Assembly: GCF_900115775.1 (NCBI RefSeq) | Contig: NZ_FOXS01000003.1 | Coordinates: 496,001 to 560,000, forward strand | Length of the DNA stretch: 64,000 nucleotides | Direction of reading: 5' to 3' | DNA from: Hymenobacter arizonensis | Lineage (GTDB): Bacteria > Bacteroidota > Bacteroidia > Cytophagales > Hymenobacteraceae | Part shown: one piece after another, positions 8,935 through 17,507 of the stretch | Position numbering within the stretch: the stretch's first letter is position 1 | Layout: the number at the start of each line of letters is the position of its first letter | The notes under the pieces: generated by a model | What the model was told of the DNA's origin: nothing | What the model saw: only the letters and a program-made list of their open reading frames with translations | Databases searched by the model: none | Translations under genes and position numbers: made by a program

Positions 8935-11375
8935 ACATCTCTATCCAGGGCGAGATTGTAGCCTATCATTCAGATTATTCTGCCACCAGCAAACTTTGGA
9001 AAGTCCACCTGCGTGATGCCTTTCGAATGGTTACGCTTGGCAGCACCGAATGCTTTGTCAAGCGCTTTGCCAGCAAACCTCGCGCTTGGGATTTTATGGT
9101 TGCAAGCAAGGGCAAGCGGCAGACTGGCTTGCCCATCGTTTATGATGCCGTATCAGTTACAGAAGGCGGTGTATCCGTTTATTACCTGTTTCTGGAGAAG
9201 ATAGAAGGGGATACCCTGCACGACCTGATGAAGGATAAGGCAGATGGTAAGCCTAGCGTTAGCTTAATGGCTAAAGCACTTACTGCTGGTTTCCGCACTT
9301 TCCATAGCCAGGGCTATTGGCACGCTGATTTCTGTGCCAAGAATATAATGGTCGCTACTGGTGGCCGGCGCTTTGTAGTTATCGACCTGGATAGCCTAGA
9401 GCCGGTTGCTAACCGGCCAACGCCTACCCCAAATGAGCTTGGTTACATACCCGACCAGGAGTTGGCAATGTATGCGCTTACCTATGTTCAATCATACATT
9501 GACCCTAAAATAAAGAGCTTCAGCTCCATCCCGGGGCCGGCCCTCAATCACCTGCAGCTGGTGTTTTTGCTTGATAAGCTAACCTACTTCAGTTGTGTAT
9601 TAAAAGCAGAAGGTGCGAAGTTTCGACAGCTCGCAGCCTTTAAGGGTTTGCCCCAGCTTGTTCACCAGTATTTGGGTGGTTACACAGACCAGCTGGTGAA
9701 ACGCATTCTCGACCGTACCGTCGACAGCGAGATGGTCATTACGCAACCTGCTTTCTTTGAAAAGGAGTTGCCACGGCCGCAAGCCTCAGCATCCCTACTT
9801 TATTTCAAAGCCTCTAGTTATTCAGTCCTGCCTGGCGAGTCAACGCAGTTAACATGGGAGGTAGTTGGGGCCTCAAGTGTCCACATCACTAATTTAGGTA
9901 TCCAAGCCGCGAAAGGCAGCATAACCGTTCCACACAATAGTGGGTTAGTTGGGGAAAAATCATACATGCTCACTGCTAACGGCGACTCCATTAGGCATAG
10001 CATCAAGGTTAATTTTGTCAATGTACCTCTTGCTTACATATCCCCCTCAACTAAGCAGACAATTAGATTTAAATCGTTAGCTAATTTACATTCCAGAGCG
10101 GTAGCCATCAATACTTTTGTTGCGAGTGCTTATTTAGTAAAAGAAGGCGAACAAACCGTTATTGATTGGGATGTAAGTGGAGCTGGAAATGTATATATAA
10201 CGAATATCGGTACCGTACCGGCAAAAGGTTTAAAAACGTTTAATTCGAATGCGTTCAGTGGGCGAACGGAATTTGAACTTACAGCCGGTAGCCCAGCTGT
10301 TAAGAAAAGCTTTTTTGTGGAATTCCCTGTAGCTGCTGCACAGCCAGTTTTAGTCAATTGGAATGCTTCTCCACCAGCAGTAGTAACGCCGGTGCCTGCA
10401 TTATCAGCAAAGTCTAAGATTAGCATATGGCCTTTCCTAGTGGGTTTTTGCTTGATTCTAGCGTTTATAGGCTTCTTAATGCAGGATAGGTCGTTAGTCG
10501 CATCAGGCGCTTCAACCTTTATTCCAAATCAAGAAAGAGGCCTGCAGTTATTTGATGAATTTAAATATGATAGCAGCTTTATTCATCTGGTGAACTTCCG
10601 AAATGATACCAGTTACCGCTTTGCTACACAATATAACCTTGCAGTAATGTATGATTTAGGTAAGGGGATAACTGTAAATGACACTTTAGCAAATAGTTTA
10701 TATTGGGAATGCATTCGCTCAACTACACCAACGGTCGTATCCAATGCACTATTTGCTTTGGGAACAAACTACCTTTTAGGTAAAGGATGCGCTCAAGATG
10801 TGGTTCAAGCAAAAAAGTGTTTCGCTTATGCAGCTGAGAAATACAACAATACAGCAGCTCTGAATGAGTTAAACAAGCTAAACGGAGAAAATAACAAAGC
10901 TAGCCTAGCTGCTACTGATAGAGTTACTAGTGCAAGGCCCGAACTTGTAAGCCAAGAATCATCAAGTTTTGCCCAAGAAGAAGCACCTAGAGTCGCCGTA
11001 GAAAGCTCAGAACTTGTCTCTAGTTGGCCAAGAATAGAAATTCAGTCGGAAGAAAGACTTAATATAAAGCGAGTTGTTCAACTCAAAAACTACACACGAG
11101 TAGATTTCGTCTTCACATTGACAATGCCAAGCCACGGAGGCAATTATTTAAGTCCTCCAGGTAGCCCCACTGCCTTTCATATTGAATGGGCGGGTAGTTG
11201 GTATAACCTAAAAAAGACCACGGACAGCGATGGCGGGCAATTATCTGATGACGAAAAGACCCTGAGTTTCTCTGCTTACTTTGAAAAAATACCCGATAGC
11301 GCAACCATTGTAAATATAAAAGAAGGATACGGAGGCATTTGGAAATTTGAAGGAGTGCACCTTTCGTTTCATTGA
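8931..11375 (+). CDS. Membrane protein kinase with Ig-like and Sel1-like regions (TerY-P triad kinase)
   Basis: An 814-aa multidomain kinase. Residues 1-270 form a divergent protein-kinase fold: catalytic loop H131-A-D133-F-C-A-K-N138 (GYWHADFCAKNIMV) and metal-binding V-I-D152-L-D154, closer to RIO/Kdo-kinase style loops than to classical HRD/DFG. Two related beta-rich repeats follow (about 285-375 and 395-465; both contain a V.ITN.G..AAKG-like motif, SSVHITNLGIQAAKG and NVYITNIGTVPAKG). One transmembrane helix spans about 499-518 (IWPFLVGFCLILAFIGFLM), so the kinase is cytoplasmic and the C-terminal half extracytoplasmic. That half has Sel1/TPR-like repeats (FATQYNLAVMYDLGKG, ALFALGTNYLLGKG) and a distinct C-terminal domain. 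Base composition turns AT-rich after about 10050, as if the C-terminal part had a separate origin. Confidence 0.82.
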   Translation: MNISIQGEIVAYHSDYSATSKLWKVHLRDAFRMVTLGSTECFVKRFASKPRAWDFMVASKGKRQTGLPIVYDAVSVTEGGVSVYYLFLEKIEGDTLHDLMKDKADGKPSVSLMAKALTAGFRTFHSQGYWHADFCAKNIMVATGGRRFVVIDLDSLEPVANRPTPTPNELGYIPDQELAMYALTYVQSYIDPKIKSFSSIPGPALNHLQLVFLLDKLTYFSCVLKAEGAKFRQLAAFKGLPQLVHQYLGGYTDQLVKRILDRTVDSEMVITQPAFFEKELPRPQASASLLYFKASSYSVLPGESTQLTWEVVGASSVHITNLGIQAAKGSITVPHNSGLVGEKSYMLTANGDSIRHSIKVNFVNVPLAYISPSTKQTIRFKSLANLHSRAVAINTFVASAYLVKEGEQTVIDWDVSGAGNVYITNIGTVPAKGLKTFNSNAFSGRTEFELTAGSPAVKKSFFVEFPVAAAQPVLVNWNASPPAVVTPVPALSAKSKISIWPFLVGFCLILAFIGFLMQDRSLVASGASTFIPNQERGLQLFDEFKYDSSFIHLVNFRNDTSYRFATQYNLAVMYDLGKGITVNDTLANSLYWECIRSTTPTVVSNALFALGTNYLLGKGCAQDVVQAKKCFAYAAEKYNNTAALNELNKLNGENNKASLAATDRVTSARPELVSQESSSFAQEEAPRVAVESSELVSSWPRIEIQSEERLNIKRVVQLKNYTRVDFVFTLTMPSHGGNYLSPPGSPTAFHIEWAGSWYNLKKTTDSDGGQLSDDEKTLSFSAYFEKIPDSATIVNIKEGYGGIWKFEGVHLSFH

Positions 11376-11784
11376 AGAATAGAATCCAAAGGCTAACACC
11401 TAAAAAGTGGAACCTGGGAGAGGTATTTCTTTGAAGTCTGCTCCGTACCCTCTCCATGCTCCCTCTCGACTTCATTCGCTCAGGAGCGTTCGTCTACGGC
11501 ATGTGCTTGGGCCCTGACCACGCCGTTCACATTATCAGCACCAAGCCAATCGGCTAGGATGCCGTTATGGTGTCTTTCAAGGCAACCCGGGGACCACCCA
11601 AGGACTGCTATTTCCCAAGCTGAGGGTCGCAAGTTTGAATCTCGTTTCTAGTTTATTCATAATCAGAAATTTAGCTTCGTTGCTAGGTGGCTGTTTTGCT
11701 TTTGGTTTAAACATGTACTCTTTAACCTACAGCCATTCCCAGTAGAATCAATCGTCTGTAAGCAAGCTGAAAGAGTGTCACATT
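11376..11784. other. Non-coding region with a tRNA-like relic
   Basis: About 400 bp between the kinase and GHKL genes. Near its end, 11625-11650 resembles a decayed tRNA T-arm (GGTCGCAAGTTTGAATCTCG). It is followed directly by GTTTATTCATAATCA (11651-11665), a 15-mer that also occurs 6 bp inside attL (5132-5146). No open reading frame is supported. Confidence 0.4.
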
Positions 11785-11816
11785 TTTGATTTACTACTGC
11801 AATGCTCCTACCTTTC
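11785..11816 (+). promoter_or_regulatory. Putative Bacteroidetes promoter for the GHKL gene
   Basis: TTTG (11785-11788) and TACCTTTC (11809-11816) are 20 bp apart, matching the Bacteroidetes -33 TTTG and -7 TAnnTTTG arrangement except for the last base. A start of transcription near 11823 would leave about 30 nt before the ATG at 11852, which supports that start codon over the upstream ATG at 11786. Confidence 0.45.
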
Positions 11817-11851
11817 CAAACTGTTATATAAAGACTCCTTTAGATTGTTAT

Positions 11852-14344
11852 ATGGACCTGTTCTCTACCCAAACGCCAGACCTTAAAGCTCTTTTCTTAC
11901 AACTCTTCCACTGTCCTGACGAGCAAGCAATTGACAAGGTGATACAACAGCATTCTGCTGTCTTCACGCCTGCCAGTAACTGGAAACCTCTCGGTGGGAG
12001 CGAGAATATGTACGGGGTTATTGAAAACCAACAGGCTTCCCCTATTGCGGCTCTGGTTGAGAAAATAACCAACTCCATTGATGCCACACTCATGCGTAAG
12101 TGCTACGAGGCCGGCGTCGACCCCAAAGGGGCTGAGGCACCTAAAACAATGGAGGATGCTGTTAAGCAGTTTTACGCGGGCAAGGCGTCAAACTGGGACT
12201 TAAGCTCACACCGAAAAGCGCAGGCCGAGAATATCCAGATTGTGGCCTCGGGACAGCGTATGAATACGTCGCTTACCATTTACGATAATGGCGAAGGCCA
12301 ACACCCGGAGCATTTCGAAAACACCTTTCTATCGTTGCTGCGGGGCAATAAGAATGAAATTCACTTCGTCCAGGGTAAGTACAACATGGGCGGCAGCGGG
12401 GCCATCGTGTTCTGCGGGAAACGAGGTTATCAGTTGGTGGCCTCGCGGCGCTACGATGGTAGCGGCCCAATGGGCTTTACACTGATTCGGGAGCACCCAT
12501 TGACGAAAGAAGAGCAGGGCACACGCAAGAATACGTGGTATGAGTTTCTGGTGCTAGATGGCAAGATTCCATCCTTCTCAATAACTGAATTGGATTTGGG
12601 GTTGGTGGGTCGCATGTTCACGACCGGTACCATCATCAAGCTTTACTCCTATGGACTGCCGGCGGGGTCGCGCTCAGTTATTTCGCGCGACTTGAATCAA
12701 AGCTTGAACGAGTTCCTGTTTGAGCCGGCATTGCCCATTTTGACGGTAGACACGAAGGAGCGGTACCCTGACGATAAAAACCTAGAACGCCCGCTTTTTG
12801 GCCTGAAGCGGCGCTTGGAGCAGGATGACAAAGACTACGTAGAGGTGAATTTCGTGGAGGATTTCACCGATGCTCTGTTTGGCAAGATGCGCGTGGCCGG
12901 CTACGTGTTCAATGCCAAGGTCGGCGGCAAGTCGGCCAAGGATACGAAGGACTCGATTCAACGCGAGTTTTTCAAGAACAACATGACCGTACTGTTCTCT
13001 ATGAATGGGCAGGTGCACGGGCATTACACTTCCGAGTTCATTACCCGCTCACTGAAGTTGAACCTACTGAAGAACCACTTGCTGCTGCACATAGATTGCA
13101 CGCACATGAGCTATGAATTCCGCAAGGAGCTGTTCATGGCTTCGCGGGACCGATTGAAGGATGGCGAGGAAACGCGGGAGCTGCGCAAGTTTCTAGCCTC
13201 GAAGCTGGGCAAGGCGGGCGGGCGGCTATCTGAGATTGAGAAGAAGCGTAAGGATGCTATTGCTGTAGATGGAGGCGATTCCAAAGAGCTGCTGAAGAAC
13301 GTCACCAAAAACATTCAGATGAACCCGGAGCTACTGAAGCTGCTGGGTAGTACGTTCAAGCTAGAAGAGAAAAAGGCGCAACCCGATAAGCAGGAAAAAC
13401 CAGAGAAGAAAACGCCATCGAAACCGGCACCAGACCCGTTCAAGCCGCAACGCTTCCCTACTTTTTTGAAGGTGAGAGGCCACAATGATGGCGACAAAGC
13501 TTTAACCGGTATTCCGTTGGGTGGTGAGAAGACGGTGCGCTTCGATACCGACGTTGAAAACCAATACTTCAACCGAGTAGAAGAACCTGGCGAGTTGAAG
13601 GTTGCACTGCTTAGCGTGAAGCGAGCTGGTAAAAACAACAATGGCAGCAGCAACGGCCACGGAGGCAGTTTCGAGGGCACCACGTTGGCGGTGGAAGACG
13701 TGCTGAACGTGAATGTGAGTAGCCCACAGGATGGGACCATCCGCATTACGATGAACCCACAGAAAGACGCGCAAGTGGGCGACGCTGTGCAGCTGAAGGT
13801 GTCGCTAACTGCGCCGGGCGAGGAGCTGGAGGAAATATTCTGGGTGAAAATTTCCGACAAGGACGCGCCGCCCAAACCAATGCCCCAGCCCGAAGAAGAA
13901 CCACTGCAAGGTTTGCCGGAACCAGTCTTTATGTACAAAGAGCAAAAAGACGGTGCTGCAACTTGGGAGCAAATGGAAGGTGTCGGAGTGACGGTGAACC
14001 ACGATACTATCGTCCATCCTTTTGCTACAGGCGACAACCTTGAGAAAATCTACATCAACATGGATAGTAAGGTGCTGAAGAATTTTCGCTCCAAGTACCG
14101 TACTATCAATGAGGCACAGCTAGAAATTACTGGCCGCAAATACTGGACAGCTGTGTATATGCACACACTCTTTCTCTACAGCATCACCAAGAACCGCAAG
14201 TACCAGATGTTTCAGATGAAAGCAGGTGAACAAGACCTGATAGACGTCGCTGACTACATCAAAGACTTGTTTGAAAACTTCTACTCGGAGTTTATTCTGA
14301 ATTTCGGTGGTATGGAAGAAATGATGCAGGGTTTAGGGGAGTAG
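11852..14344 (+). CDS. Large GHKL (Hsp90-like) ATPase, putative defence component
   Basis: An 830-aa protein with an N-terminal GHKL ATP-binding fold. Motif I is E70-K-I-T-N74-S-I-D-A (Mg-binding Asn), motif II D145-N-G-E-G149, and motif III G175-K-Y-N-M-G-G-S-G, the ATP lid. Residues about 250-480 look like the second domain that follows GHKL folds in Hsp90/MutL/MORC-type proteins. A Lys/Pro/Glu-rich hinge (KAQPDKQEKPEKKTPSKPAP) leads to a beta-rich region and a C-terminal helical domain ending FGGMEEMMQGLGE. The named family is not known to me. Its stop is 2 bp from the convergent stop of the kinase at 14347, so it abuts the Ssp-like operon and probably belongs with it functionally. It has its own promoter candidate. 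An ATP-gated effector or sensor role is inference. Confidence 0.78.
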   Translation: MDLFSTQTPDLKALFLQLFHCPDEQAIDKVIQQHSAVFTPASNWKPLGGSENMYGVIENQQASPIAALVEKITNSIDATLMRKCYEAGVDPKGAEAPKTMEDAVKQFYAGKASNWDLSSHRKAQAENIQIVASGQRMNTSLTIYDNGEGQHPEHFENTFLSLLRGNKNEIHFVQGKYNMGGSGAIVFCGKRGYQLVASRRYDGSGPMGFTLIREHPLTKEEQGTRKNTWYEFLVLDGKIPSFSITELDLGLVGRMFTTGTIIKLYSYGLPAGSRSVISRDLNQSLNEFLFEPALPILTVDTKERYPDDKNLERPLFGLKRRLEQDDKDYVEVNFVEDFTDALFGKMRVAGYVFNAKVGGKSAKDTKDSIQREFFKNNMTVLFSMNGQVHGHYTSEFITRSLKLNLLKNHLLLHIDCTHMSYEFRKELFMASRDRLKDGEETRELRKFLASKLGKAGGRLSEIEKKRKDAIAVDGGDSKELLKNVTKNIQMNPELLKLLGSTFKLEEKKAQPDKQEKPEKKTPSKPAPDPFKPQRFPTFLKVRGHNDGDKALTGIPLGGEKTVRFDTDVENQYFNRVEEPGELKVALLSVKRAGKNNNGSSNGHGGSFEGTTLAVEDVLNVNVSSPQDGTIRITMNPQKDAQVGDAVQLKVSLTAPGEELEEIFWVKISDKDAPPKPMPQPEEEPLQGLPEPVFMYKEQKDGAATWEQMEGVGVTVNHDTIVHPFATGDNLEKIYINMDSKVLKNFRSKYRTINEAQLEITGRKYWTAVYMHTLFLYSITKNRKYQMFQMKAGEQDLIDVADYIKDLFENFYSEFILNFGGMEEMMQGLGE

Positions 14345-14346
14345 GA

Positions 14347-15297
14347 CTAAACGCCTAAATCGTATCCTATTAGCTCCATGTCTTCCTCTAATGAGGCTAT
14401 CTTCTGACGCTTTAACTTGGAATATTGAAGCATTTTATTAATTATACTAAAAATATAATCTTTGTTTTTTGTGATTGGTGCAATAAAGTCCTCAATGTTT
14501 ATCTGGCCAACAGGGATATTGGATTGGTATATAAACCAAAACAATTTTCCTAGTTGAAATACATCTGACTCGTTATCAATGTGACAGTCAAATCCGAGAT
14601 TTAATTTCTCCGTAAGAAATTTGTTTGCCGCCTCAGGTGAGAGCCATCCGAAAGGGCCTATTTTTTCACCAATCAGGTCAACCGATGCTCGGACACCACC
14701 ACGGCCAATGAGGCCCAAATCACTGATTTTCCATATGGATTTTCCCTCTTCACCTGTATTAAATAGCAGAATATTATCAGGCTTTATATCCCTGTGATAT
14801 ATCTCTTTGCCATGTAGCTGTTTTACAGCAAACATAACTTCCAAGCATATTTTAAATCTTTCTTGCTCATCAAATTCTGTGTTCTTCTGGATATACTCCT
14901 TAAGGTCAGTATCCGCTTTTTCCATTACGAAATATGGAAATTTCTCCCCATCAACCTCTACCACCCCGTCAAATTCTATCCTTACAATATTATTATAATT
15001 ACTTTGCTTCGCTATGTTTAATGCATTTATTTCTTCTAGAAAACGCGCATAGCCACGACTTTTCCAATCATTTGCTTGACCACGGACACGGCGAGCTACA
15101 GGGAAATTTGATATTTTTATCGCGAATGTCGTATTGTTGTTAGGGTCGTGCAGCTTGAAAACATTCGAGTTTCCTCCCTTTGATGATTGAAAATCATCAT
15201 TCAAAGCACTCAGTGTAAATGTTTGATTTTCATATACAATAACGTCTTTTAAGGCGCTTCCTGTAAGTAGGACACCCCCTCGTTTTGAAAGCATCAT
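14347..15297 (-). CDS. Hanks-type Ser/Thr protein kinase in the Ssp-like operon
   Basis: A soluble 316-aa eukaryotic-like kinase, last gene of the leftward operon. Visible motifs are the glycine loop SKGGNSNVFKL (about 39-49), the VAIK-type lysine K61 (FAIKIS), the alpha-C Glu in FLEEI, the catalytic loop H168-R-D170-I-K-P-D-N175, D193-L-G in place of DFG, and GWLSPE as the APE-like motif followed by DVFQLGKLFW. All catalytic residues are present, so it should be active. No transmembrane segment is seen. Its ATG overlaps the stop of the DUF262 gene (ATGA, 15294-15297), arguing that the two act together. The DNA is strikingly AT-rich compared with the GC-rich chromosome. A regulatory or toxic-effector kinase tied to the phosphorothioation genes is inferred. 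Confidence 0.85.
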   Translation of the reverse strand: MMLSKRGGVLLTGSALKDVIVYENQTFTLSALNDDFQSSKGGNSNVFKLHDPNNNTTFAIKISNFPVARRVRGQANDWKSRGYARFLEEINALNIAKQSNYNNIVRIEFDGVVEVDGEKFPYFVMEKADTDLKEYIQKNTEFDEQERFKICLEVMFAVKQLHGKEIYHRDIKPDNILLFNTGEEGKSIWKISDLGLIGRGGVRASVDLIGEKIGPFGWLSPEAANKFLTEKLNLGFDCHIDNESDVFQLGKLFWFIYQSNIPVGQINIEDFIAPITKNKDYIFSIINKMLQYSKLKRQKIASLEEDMELIGYDLGV

Positions 15298-16394
15298 ACA
15301 GCAAAAGTTTTTGGCTTATCTAACGTGGAATTAATAGCTTGGTAGTCAAGAGTCGTATAGCCTTCGACTAAGTAGGGGGTATATTCTATACTGTAGTAGT
15401 CTGATACATCCTCTTGAGTTTCGTTCAGCTCAGCCGTTTCATTGGTCAGGAGTTCAACGAAAAAGCTTAATCTTGCCTTTCTAGCTTCAGATGAGTTGCT
15501 TTGACTAATGCAGTTAAAAGCGTAATCCTGCATTGAAATACATTCCGAATTGGATGGCAGGATATCATCACCTATGACAACCAATAATTTGTAGAAACTT
15601 GTAAATGTCTCAATCGAAAGACTCTTTCTTTTGTTGACAAAGCCAAAAAGTGTGTAAAAATCATTCTTCTGCTTATAACGAGTGTCTCTGATAGCAAATA
15701 CTGTATTTAGTCGCTGAAATATTCTTATTGTTTCGTAAAAGCCATTTCTAAGTTCATTAAATTCTTCTTCGCTTGCTATCACATCATATAGTTTATCTAC
15801 ATAGTGCTTTTTGTCGGTAACACCATATTTAACTTGGGCCAACAGTTCGGATATGAAATCTATATCTATCATTCTGCTTGTAGCAGAAGATGTAAATAGT
15901 CCTAAGCCAATAAACTCGTTGCTCTCTGCCAATTCCTCAACTAACTTAAGGAATAAGCTTCCTGAGTATTGTGCCTTTAGTGTTTCTTGGCGGTTCAGTT
16001 TAGAACCATAGTTGTTTACGCGATAGTAGAAATCCTCAATAGATTCATCAGTTTCTGTTTCTATAATTACTACGCTTATTCTGTAATCTAAAATCGAGGA
16101 CGATTCAGAATCACTGAAATACTTTTTGTTTAGGTCGGGGAATAGGTTCTTAATATACCCAAGTAGAGTTCTGGTACGCTGCTGACCGTCCACAACGTCA
16201 TATTTGCTATTTTCTCTTTTGTGCAAAAAGAAAGAAGGTAGTGGGTAACCTATTTTAATTGAGTCAATTAACCGTTTCTTAGCAATAGGTGTCCATATAT
16301 CATGCCGCTGGTAAGGTGGATTCAGGTTGAGCTCCTCCTTCTCATAGCTTGATATTAAGGAACCAATCGTCCATTCACTATTCGAGTAAATCAT
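15294..16394 (-). CDS. DUF262 (ParB-like) protein in the SspE position, HNH domain absent
   Basis: A 366-aa protein with an N-terminal DUF262 domain. Hallmarks are PPYQRHDIW (Q29-R30 to W34) and VVDGQQRTRTLL (D69-G-Q-Q-R73), the nucleotide-binding signature of DUF262 proteins such as GmrS/SspE. SspE and GmrSD effectors add a DUF1524 HNH nuclease. The remaining about 200 residues here are helical and show no HNH-like His-Asn-Arg pattern, and the protein is far shorter than a DUF262-DUF1524 fusion. It starts directly after the stop of the PAPS-reductase-like gene (stop 16395-16397, ATG 16392-16394) and overlaps the kinase gene by 4 bp. In Ssp systems sspE follows sspBCD; here the same slot holds a nuclease-less version plus a kinase. 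Confidence 0.8.
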   Translation of the reverse strand: MIYSNSEWTIGSLISSYEKEELNLNPPYQRHDIWTPIAKKRLIDSIKIGYPLPSFFLHKRENSKYDVVDGQQRTRTLLGYIKNLFPDLNKKYFSDSESSSILDYRISVVIIETETDESIEDFYYRVNNYGSKLNRQETLKAQYSGSLFLKLVEELAESNEFIGLGLFTSSATSRMIDIDFISELLAQVKYGVTDKKHYVDKLYDVIASEEEFNELRNGFYETIRIFQRLNTVFAIRDTRYKQKNDFYTLFGFVNKRKSLSIETFTSFYKLLVVIGDDILPSNSECISMQDYAFNCISQSNSSEARKARLSFFVELLTNETAELNETQEDVSDYYSIEYTPYLVEGYTTLDYQAINSTLDKPKTFAV

Positions 16395-17501
16395 TTATAT
16401 AAAGCATGAGGCGCACCCTACCTCTTCCTCATCATCAAGGACATCAAGTAGGTAAGCGCTGGTAGAAAATGAGTTTTTCTGTTGTTTTGCCAAAGCGTCC
16501 AGCTTTATGCGACGGATGCGCTCAGGCTTGATAAGGTCATTCAGCGACTCTTCCATCCAAGTGTAGCCATCCTTCTCGTAGGCTTGGGCAAGGGCAAATT
16601 TCTTGGGATGTTGCTCATAGAGCCATACCCATTCGATTTTTTGCTGGAAGAAGCAGAAGAAACAGCCGGAGCGGCTGCGGGCGTATTCGCCCTTCTTCCC
16701 ATCTACCTCAAAGGTTATCTTCTCATAGTAGGCCGGCACACCAACCCCGCTTTTGCGCAGCAGATGGAAAATATCGGCTCGGACTAGATTCTCGTCATTG
16801 TCGAGCAATGAGAATTCGGCAGCTTGCGCCAATGGGTAGGCTGTATCGCGCAGGAAGGCAAATACAACGCGGTTGAATAGCCGCACATCGGCATCGAGTA
16901 GCGCGTTGAGCTTTTGCGTCTGGCTGAAACCGCGTGACAACGGAGCATCTACTAGCGGCAGTAGGCGTGAGTGCTGAGCTGGGTCGCTTAATTCCCGGTA
17001 ATGGCTGCTGAGGCGGGGCAGGGCATCAGCTTGTAGCACCTTCTGTATGACGTCTTCGCTCCAGATATTGCGCCGGAAGGGGAAGATGGATTGAATGTTG
17101 GGCTTGCGAGAAATGTAACCTTCGCGGTCCTCGTCGCCCCGAATGCCCACGTATGAAACCACCGGGTCGTTGCCTACAAACTGCTCGAAGGGTTCCAGCT
17201 TTAGCTTTTTGGTACACCACCGGGCACTAGATGAGGGCAGATAGCCGCCGTACACCTTTACGAAATGGTCGAAGGAGTCTTCGGGACTGTCGGGGGCGGC
17301 TTCTAGGCGGGTAATCGTTTTGCCTAGATAGTTCTCCAGATTGCTGATAAGCTCGTAGGTCTCATCTAGCTCCTTGCCTGTATCGGAGAAATAGTATTCA
17401 ATGTCAAGCTCAGGGTGCTTGTCGCGTAGATAGATGGCCAGGGCAGCGCTGTCTTTGCCGCCAGAAATGCCCATTACGTGCCGGAGAGGCTTATTCTGCA
17501 T
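16395..17501 (-). CDS. PAPS-reductase-family ATP pyrophosphatase, SspD/DndC-like
   Basis: Adenylates the DNA backbone or a sulfur acceptor in phosphorothioation systems. The 368-aa protein has the PP-loop S13-G-G-K-D-S18 near its N terminus (HVMGISGGKDSAALAIYL), FSDTGKE after it, and SARWCTKKLK with Cys96. C280-F-F-C283 (GCFFCFFQQKIEW) and a C-terminal Cys pair (C363 and C366) follow. Several conserved Cys fit the Fe-S cluster reported for DndC-type proteins, but which residues ligate it is not determined. Position between the P-loop ATPase and DUF262 genes is as in sspB-sspC-sspD-sspE. It abuts the DUF262 gene with no spacer and follows the ATPase gene by 6 bp. A role outside DNA sulfur modification (as for BREX type 4 BrxP) is possible but less consistent with the neighbours. 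Confidence 0.85.
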   Translation of the reverse strand: MQNKPLRHVMGISGGKDSAALAIYLRDKHPELDIEYYFSDTGKELDETYELISNLENYLGKTITRLEAAPDSPEDSFDHFVKVYGGYLPSSSARWCTKKLKLEPFEQFVGNDPVVSYVGIRGDEDREGYISRKPNIQSIFPFRRNIWSEDVIQKVLQADALPRLSSHYRELSDPAQHSRLLPLVDAPLSRGFSQTQKLNALLDADVRLFNRVVFAFLRDTAYPLAQAAEFSLLDNDENLVRADIFHLLRKSGVGVPAYYEKITFEVDGKKGEYARSRSGCFFCFFQQKIEWVWLYEQHPKKFALAQAYEKDGYTWMEESLNDLIKPERIRRIKLDALAKQQKNSFSTSAYLLDVLDDEEEVGCASCFI

Positions 17502-17507
17502 GGTTGT

